Below, one piece after another: positions 53,178 to 62,694 of a DNA stretch of 64,000 bases (the first letter of the stretch is position 1; every line of letters starts with the position of its first letter). The position numbers and the translations under genes are program-made. The DNA comes from UBA6912 sp963792895 (GTDB lineage: Bacteria; Actinomycetota; Acidimicrobiia; Spongiisociales; UBA5794), in contig CAWBYA010000007.1 of NCBI GenBank assembly GCA_963792895.1, positions 372,001 to 436,000 on the forward strand, read 5' to 3'. The notes under the pieces are model-generated. The model saw only the letters and a program-made list of their open reading frames with translations. It did not search any database and was not told the DNA's origin.

Positions 53178-54718
53178 ATGTCTTTCCGTTTTCGCGCCGC
53201 GTTCATCGTGGCCGTCCTTGCCGTCGCGAGCCTTCCCGCGATAGCCAGCGCAGGCCCGGCCGCATGCGATACGCGCACCAACAACACCATCGACAAGCTG
53301 CTGGAATGCGTCACCATCGAGGGCGTCCGGAGCCACCAGGAGGCCTTCCAGGCCGCCGCGGACGCCAACGACGGCATACGTGCGGCCGGAACGCCCGGCT
53401 ACGACGCCACGGTCGCCTACGTCGTCGAGACGCTCGAGGATGCCGGCTACGACGTCGAGCTCGACCCGTTCCCGTTCACGTTCGTTCCGCTCGGTGAGCT
53501 CACGCAGCTCTCGCCCATCACGGCCGACTACGACACCGGCTCCTTCAGCGGAACCGGCTACGGCGAGGTCACCGGAGACGTGATCCCGATCGATCTGGCG
53601 CTCGGCACGGGTGACTGGCCGAACGACCCGTCGACTTCGAGCAGCGGTTGCGAGGCAGCGGATTTCGCCGGCGCCGACTTCTCGGGTCCGAACGACATCG
53701 CCCTCGTCCAGCGTGGCCTCTGTTTCTTCGCGGTCAAGGCCGTCAACGCCGAGGCGGCGGGGGCCGAGGCCATCATCATCATCAACCAGGGCAACAGCCC
53801 GACGCGACTGGGGCCGGTGAGCGGCAACGCCACCGCCCTTCCGATGGATCCCCGTCGAACATCGGCATCCCGATGGTCGGAGCGTCCTTCGCTGCCGGCA
53901 TCGCCCTCTCGGAAGCCGGGTCGACGGCTCGACTGAACGTCGATCCGCCCGTGGAGACCACCCAGTACAACGTGATCGCAGAGCTGCCCGGCAAGAACGA
54001 CGCCAACGTCGTGATGGCGGGGGCGCATCTCGACTCCGTGCAGCAGGGGCCCGGGCATCCACGACAACGGATCGGGTTCCGCAGCGATCCTCGAGACCGC
54101 CGTGCAGATGGCAAAGGTCAAGCCGTGCAACACGGTGCGGTTCGCCTGGTGGGGAGCCGAGGAGTCCGGGCTCGTCGGTTCCACCGCCTACGTGAACGAC
54201 CTGACCCAAGACGAGGTGGATCGCATCGCCCTCTACCTGAACTTCGACATGATCGGTTCGCCGAACTTCGTCTACTTCATCTACGACGGTGACGACTCCG
54301 ACGGCGTCGGCGCCGGCCCGGGCCCGGAGGGGTCGGCACAGATCGAGCAGTTCTTCGAGTCCTTCTACGAGGCGCGAGACCTGCCCTACCTCGGGCACCG
54401 ACTTCTCGGGACGATCCGACTACGGGCCGTTCATCGCAGTCGGTATCCCGGCCGGCGGCCTGTTCACGGGCGCCGAGGGCGAGAAGACCGACGAGCAGGC
54501 GGCCATCTGGGGCGGCACTGCGGGCGACCAGTACGACCCGTGCTACCACCTCGCCTGCGACACGTTCGCCAACATCAGCCTCGAGGCATTCGACGTCAAT
54601 TCGGACGCCGTGGCGTCGTCGGTGCTCACGTTCGGCATGAACACCGAGGTCGTCAACGGAGAGAAGGGCAAGGGCAACTTCAAGGTGCAGAACCAGGACT
54701 TCTTGCCCAAGAGTCTGA
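53178..54718 (+). CDS. Secreted M28 aminopeptidase with PA insert (several frame breaks)
   Basis: A protein of about 510 residues read over three breaks (near 53852, 54047 and 54390). It has a signal peptide (FIVAVLAVASLPAIASA) and an N-terminal region, then a PA domain (IALVQRGLCFFAVKAVNAE). The zinc peptidase domain follows: VVMAGAHLDSV, IHDNGSGSAAILE, FAWWGAEESGLVGS, YLNFDMIGS. The metal ligands and catalytic Glu (EES) are present. It should trim peptides outside the cell. The open frame runs to 54912, but a TGA at 54716-54718 in the next frame lies just before a hairpin, so the true end is probably there. Confidence 0.85.
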
Positions 54719-54729
54719 CGAGGAACGAA

Positions 54730-54769
54730 GACTCCCGGGAGGCGGAAGACCGCGCCGTCCCAGGGAGTC
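54730..54769 (+). terminator. Hairpin terminator of the M28 peptidase gene
   Basis: GACTCCC (54730-54736) pairs with GGGAGTC (54763-54769); an inner GCGG-AAGA-CCGC stem adds stability. It is followed by CGCCCGTCTTTC, a weak T-rich tail. It lies 12 nt after the proposed TGA at 54716-54718. Confidence 0.6.
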
Positions 54770-55264
54770 GCCCGTCTTTCAGGAGCCGCCGGCGGTTCGC
54801 CGCCCGCGTGGGGGAGCCCACGAGCCGGCGGTCGCCGGCGGTGTCGTATCGTCAGGATGCGGTACTGGTCAGGAGGCAGTGCCGAGCGTTGCGGTCACCG
54901 TCGAGCTCCTGACCCTACCGCTGGACCGTCAGCGTGACGACGTCGCCGGGCTGGGCCGAGCCGATGTCGCTGGCCAGGTCGCCACCCCCAACGCGAGCGA
55001 TCCCGGGCGGAGGGAGGCGGGGGGGTCGGGCTCCCAGGGGTCGAGTCTTCGGTCTCCGTCTCGATGGTCTCGAACGGCCCGAGCGCGGCAACCGCGCTCG
55101 GGTGTTGTCGGTGGAGGTCCATACCTCCGCTCCTCTGGCTCGGGCCGGACGTCGCAAGACGTGCCGGCGGATCTCGATCTCTTCACCGAACCTATCCGGC
55201 GACCCGTAACGTCCGCATCAGCGGCCCGCCGCGTCGGCATCCCCTGCGATGCTTCGGGTCGGCG
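54770..55264. other. Gap with a possible leftward gene fragment
   Basis: No intact gene is visible. On the minus strand, pieces in two frames, ALGPFETIETETEDSTPGSP (about 55040-55090) and GDLASDIGSAQPGDVVTLTVQR-like sequence ending in a stop at 54915, could be the end of a PDZ-type domain protein broken by one or more indels. The rest looks non-coding or too damaged to read. Confidence in any gene here is low. Confidence 0.25.
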
Positions 55265-55974
55265 TCAGGCCGGAGGCGAGAAGGCGCCGGCGGCCAGCTC
55301 CCGCTCGCCGGCGGCAAGTGCGGTCGACGATGCGGTCGGCGACGAGGTCGGGTCCGAGACCTTCCGGGAAGCGTGGTGCTTCGCCCGTGACGGGGCGGGT
55401 GGCGAGCCCGGTCTCGGTGTGGGGCGGCCGGGCGTCGAGCACGTGGACGCCGCTACGGCGCAGCTCCCGGCCCAGCGCCTGCGGACGCAGCCGACAGTCC
55501 CGCCTTCACGGCGGAGTAGGCGGCCATGCCGGCGACGGGCTGCTCTGCGACGACACCGGTGATGTTGACGAAGAAGCCGCTGTCGAGGTGGCGGAGCGCC
55601 TCACGCATCACCCGGAGCGGACCGGCGAGGTCGGCGGCGACCAGCTCGTCGAGCGCCTCGTCGTCGAGGTCGGCGAGCTCTCCGAAGCCGACGACACCCG
55701 CGGCATTGACGACCCCGTCGAGACCGCCGAGTTGCGCGGCTGCCGTGTCGCACGACGTGAGCGGCGTGGGCCGGCACGGCGAGATCGAAGAGGATCGAAG
55801 GCACGTCGGGGCCAAGGGTCGCAGCAGCGGCCGCACGAGACGGTCGGCGTCTCGGCCGGCCAGCGTCACCAGCGCACCGCGACGAGGTGAGCTGCGGCGG
55901 CGATGCGACGTACCAAGCTCGCCCGATCCGCCCAGCACGAGGATGCGGGCGCCGCTCAGCTCGATTGCAGGCAT
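55265..55974 (-). pseudogene. Short-chain dehydrogenase/reductase, multiply frameshifted
   Basis: SDR elements appear in order in different frames: ARILVLGGSGELGT (NAD(P) motif), VTLAGRDADRLV, LGGLDGVVNAAGVVGFGEL, FFVNITGVVAEQPVAGMAAYSAVKAGL (catalytic Ser-Tyr-Lys region with Y..K), LDARPPHTETGLATRPV and ALAAGERELAAGAF ending at TGA 55265. At least four indels are needed to join them. The start at ATG 55974 gives MPAIELSGARIL. It may be a decayed gene, but the same kind of indel affects essential-looking neighbours, so sequence error is likely. The intact product would be about 235 residues. Confidence 0.75.
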
Positions 55975-56059
55975 GATGTTCTCCCTAGCTGGCTCTATTG
56001 GTCATTCGAGCCTGCATCGCCGACCGGATTGGCCGCCGCAGGTTCGTACACTCCGCGCC

Positions 56060-57050
56060 ATGCGTGTCGCCGTATTCAGCACCAAGCCCTACGACGAGCG
56101 CTTCCTGGAGGCAGCCGCCGCGGGGAGCGGCCACGAGCTCGACTTCCTCGAGGCGCGGCTCGCCCCTTCGACGGCAGCACTCGCTGCCGGATACGACGCT
56201 GTGTGTGCGTTTGTCAACGACGATCTCGGCGCCGGGCGTGCTGCTCCGGCTTGAGGGACGCCGGCGTCACGACTGATCGCACTTCGCAGCGCCGGCTTCA
56301 ACCACGTCGATCTCGATGCCGCCACGTAGCCTCGGGCTCACCGTCGTGCGAGTGCCGGCGTACTCGCCGCGCTCGGTCGCCGAGCACACCGTGGCGCTGA
56401 TCCTGGCGCTCGACCGCAAGATCCACCGTGCCCACGCCAGGGTGCGGGAGGGCAACTTCTCCCTCGACGGTCTGCTCGGCTTCGATCTCGGGAGCCGCAC
56501 GGTCGGGATCGTCGGTACCGGGAAGATCGGCGTCGCCGTCGCCGGAGTCCTCAGTGGATTCGGGTGCCGCCTCATCGGCTTCGACGTCAACGAGAACCCG
56601 GCGGCTCTTGCCGCAGGCATCGAGTACGTGCCCTTGAAGGAGCTGTGGACCGAGGCGGACGTCATCACGCTCCATGCGCCGCTTACGCCCGAGACACACC
56701 ACATGGTGGATGCTTTTGCGATTGCCACGATGAGACCGGGCGTCATGCTCGTCAACACGAGCCGGGGCGCTCTCATCGACACGGCCGCGGTGATCGAAGG
56801 GCTCAAGACGGGAAAGATCGGCAACCTCGGCCTCGACGTCTACGAGGAGGAGGGTGACCTCTTCTTCGAGGACCTGTCGGACAAGGTGATCCAGGACGAC
56901 GTGTTCTCCCGCCTGCTGACGTTCCCCAACGTGTTGATCACGGGACACCAGGCGTTCTTCACGGCCGAGGCGCTCCAGGCGATCGCCGAAACGACCGTCG
57001 CCAACATCTCGGCCTACGCCGACGGCCGCCCGTCCGGCAACGAGCTGTGA
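56060..57050 (+). CDS. ldhA: D-lactate dehydrogenase-type 2-hydroxyacid dehydrogenase (frame breaks)
   Basis: An enzyme of about 330 residues with three or more indels between 56225 and 56335. The first frame (ATG 56060) reads MRVAVFSTKPYDERFLEAAA; the second covers SAGFNHVDLD; the third, from about 56316, reads LGLTVVRVPAYSPRSVAEHT. NAD motif VGIVGTGKIG, catalytic Arg in VNTSRGALID and His in ITGHQAFFTAEA are present. The DLFFEDLSDKVIQDDVF segment is diagnostic for fermentative D-lactate dehydrogenase. It would reduce pyruvate to D-lactate, regenerating NAD. It overlaps the next gene's GTG start. Confidence 0.9.
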
Positions 57051-58036
57051 CGGCCCTCAGGCCGGGAGAGCCCGTCGACATCGTCGTGGTCGGGGCAGGA
57101 ATGGCCGGCATCACCGCAGCCAGGGCGAGCGCAGCCGACGGCTTCCGTGTCATCGTGGTCGACAAGGGGCAGGCGGTCGGCGGGCGGATGGCCACGCGGC
57201 GTATCGACGGCGCCCGCTTCGATCATGGCGCACAGCATTTCAGCGCTCGCTCCCCTGAGTTTGCAGCCTTGGTCGACGAGCTCAAGCGACAGCGCATCGT
57301 GAGGGAGTGGTATCGGTCTGCGAGCGTCGGCCGCCCTGAGCGCGGCGTTGAGGTGCGCCACACGGGTGCAGATGGAATGCGCGGCGTCGTCGACCATCTG
57401 GCTGCCGGTCTCGACGTGCGGACCTCCGTCACGGTCGAGCGGCTGCGGTACGAGAAGCAGCGGGTGATCGTGGAAACGACGATCGGCGACATCCCGACCC
57501 AGGCGGTCGTGCTGACGCCTCCGGTGCCCCAGATCAAGGCGCTGCTGGCCGCCTCGGTGATCGTCGTTGGGGGTGGTCTCAACGCAGACCTCGACCACGT
57601 GCGGTATGACCCGTGTCTTGCCGTGATGGCGACACTCCACCGGTCCAGCAGTCTCCGCGACGGTCATCTCGCCATTCCGGGCGGCCCGGTTGCCTGGATA
57701 GGAGACAACCACCACAAGGGAATCTCGGCGGTCCCGGCTGTCACGATCCACGGTTCGCCGGCGTTCTCGGCCACGTATCTCGAGGCCGAACCCGAAGCAT
57801 GGGTAGGCGACCTCGTTGCTGCGGCCCAACCCCATCTCGGGAGTGCCGTCATCGCGGCAACAGGGCATAGGTGGCGGTTCGCTCAGCCGCAGACCACGCT
57901 CAGTAGCGGCTTTGCAGTCCTCGATGGGCCGGCCCCGATAGTGCTGGCCGGCGAGGTCTTCGCCGGGGCACGGGTGGAGGGGGCCTTCGCCTCGGGGGCA
58001 GCTGCGGCGTCCGAGCTCATCGAGCGTCTCGGCTGA
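57047..58036 (+). CDS. FAD-dependent NAD(P)/FAD oxidoreductase (renalase-like)
   Basis: A 329-residue flavoprotein from GTG 57047, overlapping the ldhA stop (GTGA). The N-terminal dinucleotide motif VVVGAGMAGITAARASA is followed by GGRMATRRIDGARFDHGAQHF, a signature of renalase/NAD(P)-FAD amine-oxidase-like proteins. The C-terminal FAD motif region (IVLAGEVFAGARVEGAFASG) completes the fold. Substrate unknown; renalases oxidise misreduced NAD(P)H forms. Coupled to a dehydrogenase gene, it may salvage damaged cofactor, by inference. Confidence 0.85.
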   Translation: MTALRPGEPVDIVVVGAGMAGITAARASAADGFRVIVVDKGQAVGGRMATRRIDGARFDHGAQHFSARSPEFAALVDELKRQRIVREWYRSASVGRPERGVEVRHTGADGMRGVVDHLAAGLDVRTSVTVERLRYEKQRVIVETTIGDIPTQAVVLTPPVPQIKALLAASVIVVGGGLNADLDHVRYDPCLAVMATLHRSSSLRDGHLAIPGGPVAWIGDNHHKGISAVPAVTIHGSPAFSATYLEAEPEAWVGDLVAAAQPHLGSAVIAATGHRWRFAQPQTTLSSGFAVLDGPAPIVLAGEVFAGARVEGAFASGAAAASELIERLG

Positions 58037-58045
58037 GCGGCCCGA

Positions 58046-58246
58046 TCAGGGAGAAGTCGGTTCTTCCAGCCGGCCTCTCGTCTTGAACACCTCGGTGTTG
58101 CCCTCCATGGTGATCTCAGGGCCCCCAGAGGAAGCCTGATCGCTGCGGTAGATGCGGCGGAATTGGAGGTATCCGAAGATCAGGGTTGCAGTCGACGTGA
58201 TGACGAAGAGCGTGAATCCGATGCCAAAGAGCAAAACCTCACTCAT
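58046..58246 (-). CDS. Small single-pass membrane protein, 66 aa
   Basis: MSEVLLFGIGFTLFVITSTATLIFGYLQFRRIYR gives one N-terminal transmembrane segment; the tail is short and hydrophilic. ATG 58246 overlaps the stop of the upstream small membrane gene (ATGA at 58243-58246), so the two are coupled. Function unknown; perhaps a subunit of a membrane complex. Confidence 0.65.
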   Translation of the reverse strand: MSEVLLFGIGFTLFVITSTATLIFGYLQFRRIYRSDQASSGGPEITMEGNTEVFKTRGRLEEPTSP

Positions 58247-58476
58247 GCTGATGGGTCCTCGCCGACGAGCACGAGGGCGCCGAGTGACTGGATGCCTGGG
58301 ACCCACAAGCCCACGAACAGCCCGAGCTCGCGGTCGACGGTGAACCACAAGATCACCGACAAGACCAGAGAGATGAATGCGGCGGCCAAGAAGGCCAGCT
58401 TCACCTTGTGGAACGAAGTCACTTGGACGCGAGACCCTTCTTGGCCCATTGCGCTCGGGTTGGCTGACACGCTCAT
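58243..58476 (-). CDS. Small two-pass membrane protein, 77 aa
   Basis: The product has two hydrophobic segments (FLAAAFISLVLSVILWFTV and LFVGLWVPGIQSLGALVLV) separated by a short RELG turn, a helical hairpin with both ends likely inside. It is the first gene of a two-gene leftward unit with the 66-residue protein at 58046. No family is recognised. Confidence 0.65.
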   Translation of the reverse strand: MSVSANPSAMGQEGSRVQVTSFHKVKLAFLAAAFISLVLSVILWFTVDRELGLFVGLWVPGIQSLGALVLVGEDPSA

Positions 58477-58612
58477 GATTCTCCCTCGGTCTGTGTCATT
58501 CCTAGAAAGTACGTTCCTGCGCAGGATGCCGGATGCTTGCCGGGACTTTCGGCGTCACGACAGCTCGCCGCGCTCGGCTGCAGCCACGTCGCTGAGGGGT
58601 ACGCTCGCAGCG

Positions 58613-58762
58613 ATGCCGTCGTTGCGCCACCTCGTGATCTTCGTTCTCGTGCTGGTGGTGCTGCGCCGCTTCCTCGCGGTGCCGGTTTCGATCGCCGGGA
58701 GCCTGGTGCTGACCGTGGTCGTTTCCTTGCTCGTGAGCGCGATCGTCAAGGACCGATCGTGA
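58613..58762 (+). CDS. Small membrane protein, 49 aa
   Basis: MPSLRHLVIFVLVLVVLRRF begins an almost wholly hydrophobic protein with two likely membrane segments (residues about 7-20 and 23-43) and a KDRS tail. It ends 31 nt before typA on the same strand. The ribosome-binding site is weak. Function unknown. Confidence 0.5.
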   Translation: MPSLRHLVIFVLVLVVLRRFLAVPVSIAGSLVLTVVVSLLVSAIVKDRS

Positions 58763-58793
58763 GGCGCGCCGGGACCAGTACCATCACTCTCCC

Positions 58794-60623
58794 ATGTCGG
58801 GTGCTCCCTTTCGCAACGTCGCGCTGATCGCGCACGTCGACCACGGCAAGACAACGCTGGTCGACGCGATGCTGCGCGCCGCGGGGGTCTTTGGTGACCA
58901 CGAAGCCAGGGTCGACCGCATCCTCGACTCGAACGACCAGGAGCGCGAACGGGGCATCACCATCCTGGCGAAGGCCGCGTCGATCGAGTGGAAGGGTACG
59001 AGGATCAACCTCGTCGACACGCCTGGGCACGCCGACTTCGGGGGCGAGGTCGAGCGGGCCCTCACGATGGTCGACGGCGTCCTGCTGCTGGTCGATGCGG
59101 CCGAGGGTCCCATGCCCCAAACCCGCTACGTGCTGTCGAAAGCGCTGGCGCGCCACCTGCCTGCCGTCGTCGTCGTCAACAAGGTGGATCGGCCCGACGC
59201 TCGGACCGAGGCCGTCGTCGACGAGATCTACCAGCTCTTCTTCGATCTCGAGGCGACGGACGAGCACATCGAGTTTCCCATCGTGTCGTCGGTCGCTCGC
59301 GAAGGGCGCGCCGTCGCCGGCATCGGCATGCCCGGCCCGGATGCCGACCTCTCCGCCCTGCTCGACACCATCGTCGCCACCGTCCCGGCACCTGCCGGCA
59401 ACCCGGATGCTCCGCTGCAGGCGCTCGTCACCAATCTCGATGCGTCCGAGTACCTCGGCCGGCTGGCAATTGGCCGCGTCGTCGAAGGGACGCTCCGGAG
59501 CGGGGAGCAGGTTGCGCTCTGTCACGCCAACGAGGAGGAGGCGCCGCTGCGGCGGCGGCTGTCACAGCTGCTTGGATTCGCCGGCCTCCAGCGAATCGAC
59601 GTCGGCGAGCGGATCGCCGGCGATCTGTTCGTGATCGCCGGGTTTCCCGAGGTTGAGATCGGCGACACGCTCGCCGATCCGATCGAACCCAAGGCCCTGC
59701 CGCGCATCGAGGTCGACGAGCCGGTGCTGCGGATGACGTTTGGGGTGAACACGTCGCCGCTCTCGGGTCGCGACGGCCGCTTCGTCACATCCCGCCAGAT
59801 CCGGGAGCGTCTCGAGCGAGAGGTTCTCGGCAACGTGTCGATTCGGATCGGGCCGACGTCGTCTCCCGAGATCATCGAGGTGGCAGGGCGCGGCGAGTTG
59901 CAGCTTGCGGTCCTCATCGAGTCGATGCGCCGGGAGGGGTACGAGCTCCAGGTGAGCCGCCCGGAGGTGATCATCCGGGAGATCGACGGAACGCCCCATG
60001 AGCCGCTCGAACGGGCCGTCGTAGACGTCCCAGACGAGCACGTTGGAACGGTGACGCAGGCCGTGGCGCCGCGCAAGGGCAAAGTGACGGACCTTCGCCC
60101 CGGCGACCCAGGACGCACCATCGTCACCCTCGAGGCGCCCGCCCGCGGACTCATCGGCTTTCGCTCGCAGCTCATGACGGCGACGCGAGGGACGGCCCTC
60201 ATCCATCAGCACCACGCCGGATGGATGGCGTGGGCGGGAGCGATGCCGCAGAGAACGGGGGGCGCCATGACCGCCGACCGCATTGGCACCTCGACGGGTT
60301 TCGCCCTCGACAACCTCCAGAAGCGAGGCGAGTTGTTCATCGGGCCAGGCGTCGATGTGTACGAGGGCATGATCATCGGTGAGGCGTCTCGGCCGGAGGA
60401 GATGGTCGTCAACCCTGCCAAAGGCAAGCAGCTGACCAACATCCGCACCCATCAGGCGGACGAGGCCATCAAGCTGAAGCCGCCGCGCGAGGTGACGCTC
60501 GAGTCCGCGATCGAGTGGATCGGGGACGATGAGCTCGTCGAGGTCACTCCCAAGGCGGTCCGCGTCCGCAAGCGTTTCCTCACCGAGAGCGAGCGCCGGA
60601 TCTCCGCCAAGAAACGGGCATGA
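58794..60623 (+). CDS. typA: TypA/BipA ribosome-associated GTPase
   Basis: A 609-residue translational GTPase. G1 is AHVDHGKTTL, the switch region is ERERGITI, G3 is DTPGHADFGGE and G4 is NKVDRPDA. EF-G-like domains follow, and the C-terminal TypA-specific domain carries PARGLIGFRSQLMTATRGT. It binds ribosomes and helps assembly or translation under stress such as cold. Length matches the family (about 610). Its stop overlaps the start of the deazaflavin oxidoreductase gene (ATGA at 60620-60623). Confidence 0.96.
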   Translation: MSGAPFRNVALIAHVDHGKTTLVDAMLRAAGVFGDHEARVDRILDSNDQERERGITILAKAASIEWKGTRINLVDTPGHADFGGEVERALTMVDGVLLLVDAAEGPMPQTRYVLSKALARHLPAVVVVNKVDRPDARTEAVVDEIYQLFFDLEATDEHIEFPIVSSVAREGRAVAGIGMPGPDADLSALLDTIVATVPAPAGNPDAPLQALVTNLDASEYLGRLAIGRVVEGTLRSGEQVALCHANEEEAPLRRRLSQLLGFAGLQRIDVGERIAGDLFVIAGFPEVEIGDTLADPIEPKALPRIEVDEPVLRMTFGVNTSPLSGRDGRFVTSRQIRERLEREVLGNVSIRIGPTSSPEIIEVAGRGELQLAVLIESMRREGYELQVSRPEVIIREIDGTPHEPLERAVVDVPDEHVGTVTQAVAPRKGKVTDLRPGDPGRTIVTLEAPARGLIGFRSQLMTATRGTALIHQHHAGWMAWAGAMPQRTGGAMTADRIGTSTGFALDNLQKRGELFIGPGVDVYEGMIIGEASRPEEMVVNPAKGKQLTNIRTHQADEAIKLKPPREVTLESAIEWIGDDELVEVTPKAVRVRKRFLTESERRISAKKRA

Positions 60624-61036
60624 GGGATTCGACCGCACGACGTCTCTCCCGTCTGCACACCTCCCTCTTCCGGGCGACGGGCGGCAAGCTGGGGAAGCGG
60701 CTCGTTGCCAACGACATGTTGCTCCTCACCACCAACGGGCGGGTGAGCGGACGCCCCCACACCGTTCCTCTGCTCTACTTGCGTGATGGTGAACGCTTCG
60801 TGGTCTTTGCGTCGTGGGGTGGGAGGGACGTCCATCCCGAGTGGTACCTGAACCTCCTCGCCGACCCCAACGCCGGCGTCGAGGTCCCTTGGGGTCGGTG
60901 CCAGGTCACCGCGAGCACGGTCGGGGGCGCCGAGCGCGCACGCTTGTGGGCGCGGGCCGTCGCTGCCTACGAAGGCTATGCCGCCTATCAGGGCCGTACC
61001 GAGCGGGAGATCCCGGTGGTGCTTCTGGAGCCGTGA
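60620..61036 (+). CDS. Deazaflavin (F420)-dependent nitroreductase-family protein
   Basis: A 138-residue split-beta-barrel protein of the DUF385/Ddn type: MLLLTTNGRVSGRPHTVPLLYL and FVVFASWGGRDVHPEWYLNLLADP are the usual segments, where GRVSGRPHTVPL contributes to cofactor phosphate binding. Members reduce varied substrates with F420H2. The overlap with typA indicates co-transcription, but no functional link is evident. Confidence 0.86.
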   Translation: MRDSTARRLSRLHTSLFRATGGKLGKRLVANDMLLLTTNGRVSGRPHTVPLLYLRDGERFVVFASWGGRDVHPEWYLNLLADPNAGVEVPWGRCQVTASTVGGAERARLWARAVAAYEGYAAYQGRTEREIPVVLLEP

Positions 61037-61132
61037 TCGGCGGTATTCACCTGAGAACCGGGGCCATAGGCCCTGGCGTGAGCGCTCGGTCGTCGCGTAC
61101 GGTCGCGACGAGAGCATCGAGAGGTGATGTGG

Positions 61133-61390
61133 ATGTTGATCGTCTTGCTCGTGTTCATCGCGCTCGCCGTTGGCGCCCTCGCCGTCGTCTCTGCCGCCCG
61201 TTTCAGAGCAGCAGCCCAGCGCGGTCAGCCGACGCCGGATGCCGACCCGTGGTTCGTGCTTGGCATCTGCCTGACAGGAGCAGGCACGGCGCTGTTCGTC
61301 ACGATCGGACCGGCGATGATCGGGATCTTCGTCGCCGGGCTCGTCTTCATCGCGGTCGGAGCGCGGCGGATGCGCGGTTCGGTGCGCTGA
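61133..61390 (+). CDS. Small two-pass membrane protein, 85 aa
   Basis: ATG 61133 follows GAGAGG at eight bases; GTG 61124 is too close to that site to be the start. The product has an N-terminal hydrophobic segment (LIVLLVFIALAVGALAVVSA), a soluble linker (RFRAAAQRGQPTPDADPW) and a second hydrophobic stretch of about 30 residues that may span once or twice. No family recognised. Confidence 0.65.
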   Translation: MLIVLLVFIALAVGALAVVSAARFRAAAQRGQPTPDADPWFVLGICLTGAGTALFVTIGPAMIGIFVAGLVFIAVGARRMRGSVR

Positions 61391-61405
61391 CCGGGGTTCT
61401 GCAGT

Positions 61406-62348
61406 TCAGGTCGCTGGGTTGACCGTTGCGTCCGGCGATGAGGCTCTCACCGGCTGGCGGAAGAGTCCTTCGGGAACTTCGGCCCCGACGCGCAACAGGG
61501 CGACGTGCCACGACGGAGACGAGCCCAGCGCCCACCGCAGGAAGCCGATCATCGCTTTCCCGATGAGGATCGCACCGGGCCACTTGCGGACTCCGAGGAT
61601 ACGTCGAAGCCGATCCGGCATCGTGGCGGCGGCGGCAGCGAACATCAGCCGGTAAGGGATTCGCACCTTGAAGGGCAGGGGAGGCTTGCGAAGGAAGTCC
61701 ATCGCGTCGGTCATCCCGGGGGACCTTCCCGCCTCGGGGTGATCGCCGACCCAGGCAGCAAGCGAAGCGGCCGTTTTCGGCAGTGGAGAGGCGTCGAGCA
61801 GCCGACCCACCTCGGCCTGCTCGGCGACGAAACGGTCGGCTTCGGCCGTTGTGATCCGTTTCGGGCCGAATACCTGGTAGGCGACGAGGAAGGAGTCGGT
61901 GAGGACGTTGTGGACCCACGCCGCCATCTCGCGGGTCGTCGGCCGAGTAGGCGCGCCCGCGATGAGACGTCCCGGCGACGGGCTTGTGGCGGCGGCGGAC
62001 CATGGAGACCGCCTGTTCGACTTCGGGCATCGCGCCGAACGCGGTGGCCGTCACGTAGGCAGAGGTGCGAGACAGGCGACCGAGCGGATCGTCCCGGTAG
62101 CGGGAGTGCTCGTGGACGCCGGCGACGACCTCGGGGTGCACGGCCTGGACGACGAGGGCACGAATCCCGCCGATGAAGGCGGAGGCATCGCCGACGATGG
62201 GCCAGGTGGCGGAGTCCGGCCCGAACAGTCCACGGTCACCGTCGTAGGCGAGGGTGTTGTCCAGGGGGTACGGGGCGTGCGCAAAGAGGCCCGTCGTAGT
62301 GCCGACGATGCGGTCTCTCAGCGCGTCGATCAGAGTTCTCAGAGCCAT
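61406..62348 (-). CDS. Oxygenase MpaB family (DUF2236) protein (frame break)
   Basis: A protein of about 313 residues read over one break near 61930. The first frame reads NTLAYDGDRGLFGPDSATWPI, VVQAVHPEVVAGVHEHSRY and GRAYSADDP; after the break it reads MAAWVHNVLTDSFLVAYQVF and MTDAMDFLRKPPLP. The VHPEV and WVH His residues suit the heme/metal-dependent latex-clearing-protein-like family. Substrate unknown. One extra base in GACCCGCGAG restores the frame. It is a lone leftward gene. Confidence 0.86.
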
Positions 62349-62694
62349 CCGTCCCAGCTCGGCGTGCGGCCATGTCCACAGAGAATACGGAACTCACGGC
62401 TGCTCCGGATGCCTTCTTCCCAGAGATGGGAGACAGCGGATGGCGGCAGCGGAGACGAAAAAGGGACCTGGAAGGGTGGTCGCAGGGCGGTGCCGTCAAT
62501 TCCTGCACCTCTCCTGGCAGCGCCCCTCCAGGACCCTGCATCCCTGTCATTAGAGCGCCAAGGGCCCGTCGCAGGGAGGGGCCATTGGTCCCGAATATCG
62601 CCCGGCGCGTTGCGCGACTCGGGTAACGGTGGCGACGGGCGTAGCCTGTGGAAGCGCCATGCGCCCAGCGTTCAACCCGTCCCCACGAGCCAAG
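62349..62694. other. Intergenic region with weak small-ORF candidate
   Basis: This gap lies between the starts of two divergent genes. A rightward frame at 62372-62626 begins MSTENTELTAAPDAFFPEM and could encode an 84-residue protein, but its second half is Arg/Pro-rich with no coding look, and its ribosome-binding site is poor. No repeat, tRNA or clear promoter was seen. Confidence 0.3.
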
